The notes under the pieces: model-generated | The model's input: only the letters and a program-made list of their open reading frames with translations | Told to the model about the DNA's origin: nothing | Database searches by the model: none | Part shown: positions 5,849-5,954 of the stretch, one piece after another | Layout: each line of letters opens with the position of its first letter | Position numbering within the stretch: position 1 is the first letter of the stretch | Assembly (NCBI GenBank): GCA_001800515.1 | Contig: MGVN01000176.1 | Span: forward strand, 1 to 5,954 | Length of the DNA stretch: 5,954 nucleotides | Origin: Elusimicrobia bacterium RIFOXYB2_FULL_49_7 | GTDB lineage: Bacteria; Fibrobacterota; OXYB2-FULL-49-7 | Direction of reading: 5' to 3' | Translations under genes and position numbers: made by a program

Positions 5849-5937
5849 GCCCGAATGCAGCGTTACTTCGGAGCTTACGTGCCCAGAGGGCACGCCGCGC
5901 TCCTCGTGCCTTGCCTTCGGGACAAAATTGGCTCTGC
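5835..5937. repeat. Arm II: long interrupted hairpin
   Basis: The pairs, from base to tip, are GCAGAGCC (5835-5842) with GGCTCTGC (5930-5937); a CC/TT internal mismatch; TTTTG (5845-5849) with CAAAA (5923-5927); a bulged A at 5922; CCCGAA (5850-5855) with TTCGGG (5916-5921); a larger internal loop; GGAGC (5870-5874) with GCTCC (5899-5903); and CGTGCCC (5878-5884) with GGGCACG (5888-5894), closed by an AGA loop. In total 31 pairs fall in nested order over 103 bases. Confidence 0.65.
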
Positions 5938-5954
5938 AAAAATTAATATATCAA

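Larger units (their letters stand above)
5700..5953. ncRNA. Candidate structured noncoding element bounded by inverted repeats
   Basis: This segment has no credible gene but can be paired along most of its length. The ends form an inverted repeat: TGAT-ctc-TTAATTTTTG (5700-5716) with CAAAAATTAA-tat-ATCA (5937-5953), 14 of 17 positions paired. Inside lie three helices in a row: a long interrupted hairpin at 5716-5816, a GC-rich hairpin at 5816-5833, and a second long interrupted hairpin at 5835-5937. The plan is that of a junction with three arms closed by a basal stem. It could be a structured RNA, or a palindromic miniature element that folds as single-stranded DNA. The strand is not decided; the promoter-like sequence at 5661-5689 favours plus. 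I do not recognise an Rfam family or a named repeat. The element begins 51 bases after the cNMP gene stop, and its right flank is cut by the window end. Confidence 0.6.

Noticed and set aside
5639..5939. Two overlapping minus-strand open frames of 84 and 81 residues over the right-end element.
   Set aside because: They run through the nested inverted repeats, have no recognisable domain, and one overlaps the end of the cNMP gene. The pairing pattern explains the sequence better than coding does.
5693..5953. Integron attC-like site or group II intron domain as an explanation of the right-end element.
   Set aside because: GTTAACC at 5693 does not fit the attC core GTTRRRY, no matching RYYYAAC partner was seen, and no domain V-like intron hairpin or reverse transcriptase is present.

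Overview
The window looks like a piece of chromosome from a Gram-negative, probably free-living environmental bacterium. GC content is middling, all five complete genes and one partial gene are intact, several sigma70-type promoters fit their genes well, and there are no phage or plasmid hallmark genes. The gene mix (FkbM-type methyltransferase, CAP-domain exported protein, transporter-HEAT protein, cNMP-binding protein) would fit Desulfobacterota, Nitrospirota or relatives. That placement is a guess; no marker gene is present.

Layout. On the minus strand, reading leftwards, are: a small GIY-YIG-like protein (1258-1626), an exported CAP/SCP-domain protein (420-1121, possibly starting at 1145), and the first 95 residues of an FkbM-family methyltransferase that runs off the left edge (285 to 1). 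On the plus strand are: a YhbS-like GNAT acetyltransferase (1906-2430), a large membrane protein with an NTT (ATP/ADP translocase-like) domain followed by HEAT repeats (2581-5208), and a small cyclic-nucleotide-binding-domain protein (5212-5649). Clear -35/-10 pairs with 17-bp spacers sit upstream of the FkbM, GIY-YIG and GNAT genes. The GIY-YIG and GNAT genes are divergently transcribed from one intergenic region.

The transporter-HEAT gene and the cNMP-binding gene form a tight two-gene unit. They are in the same reading frame and are separated only by one TAA codon and one CCC codon. Without the stop they would read as one polypeptide of about 1022 residues with a membrane transporter, HEAT scaffold and cNMP sensor. 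The natural reading is a nucleotide-transporter-like membrane protein regulated by a cyclic-nucleotide-binding subunit, made here as two chains.

The most unusual part is the right end. After the last gene, positions about 5700-5953 contain no credible gene but hold a dense, nested set of inverted repeats. A terminal 17-nt inverted repeat (14 of 17 paired) encloses a long interrupted hairpin (5716-5816), a GC-rich hairpin (5816-5833) and a second long interrupted hairpin (5835-5937). Nearly the whole 250-nt segment can be paired, which suggests a structured noncoding RNA or a palindromic miniature mobile element. A TTGACA-containing promoter-like sequence ends just before it. A second, smaller family of repeats is seen as two 38-nt hairpins (1168-1205 and 1705-1742) in the intergenic regions of the minus-strand genes.
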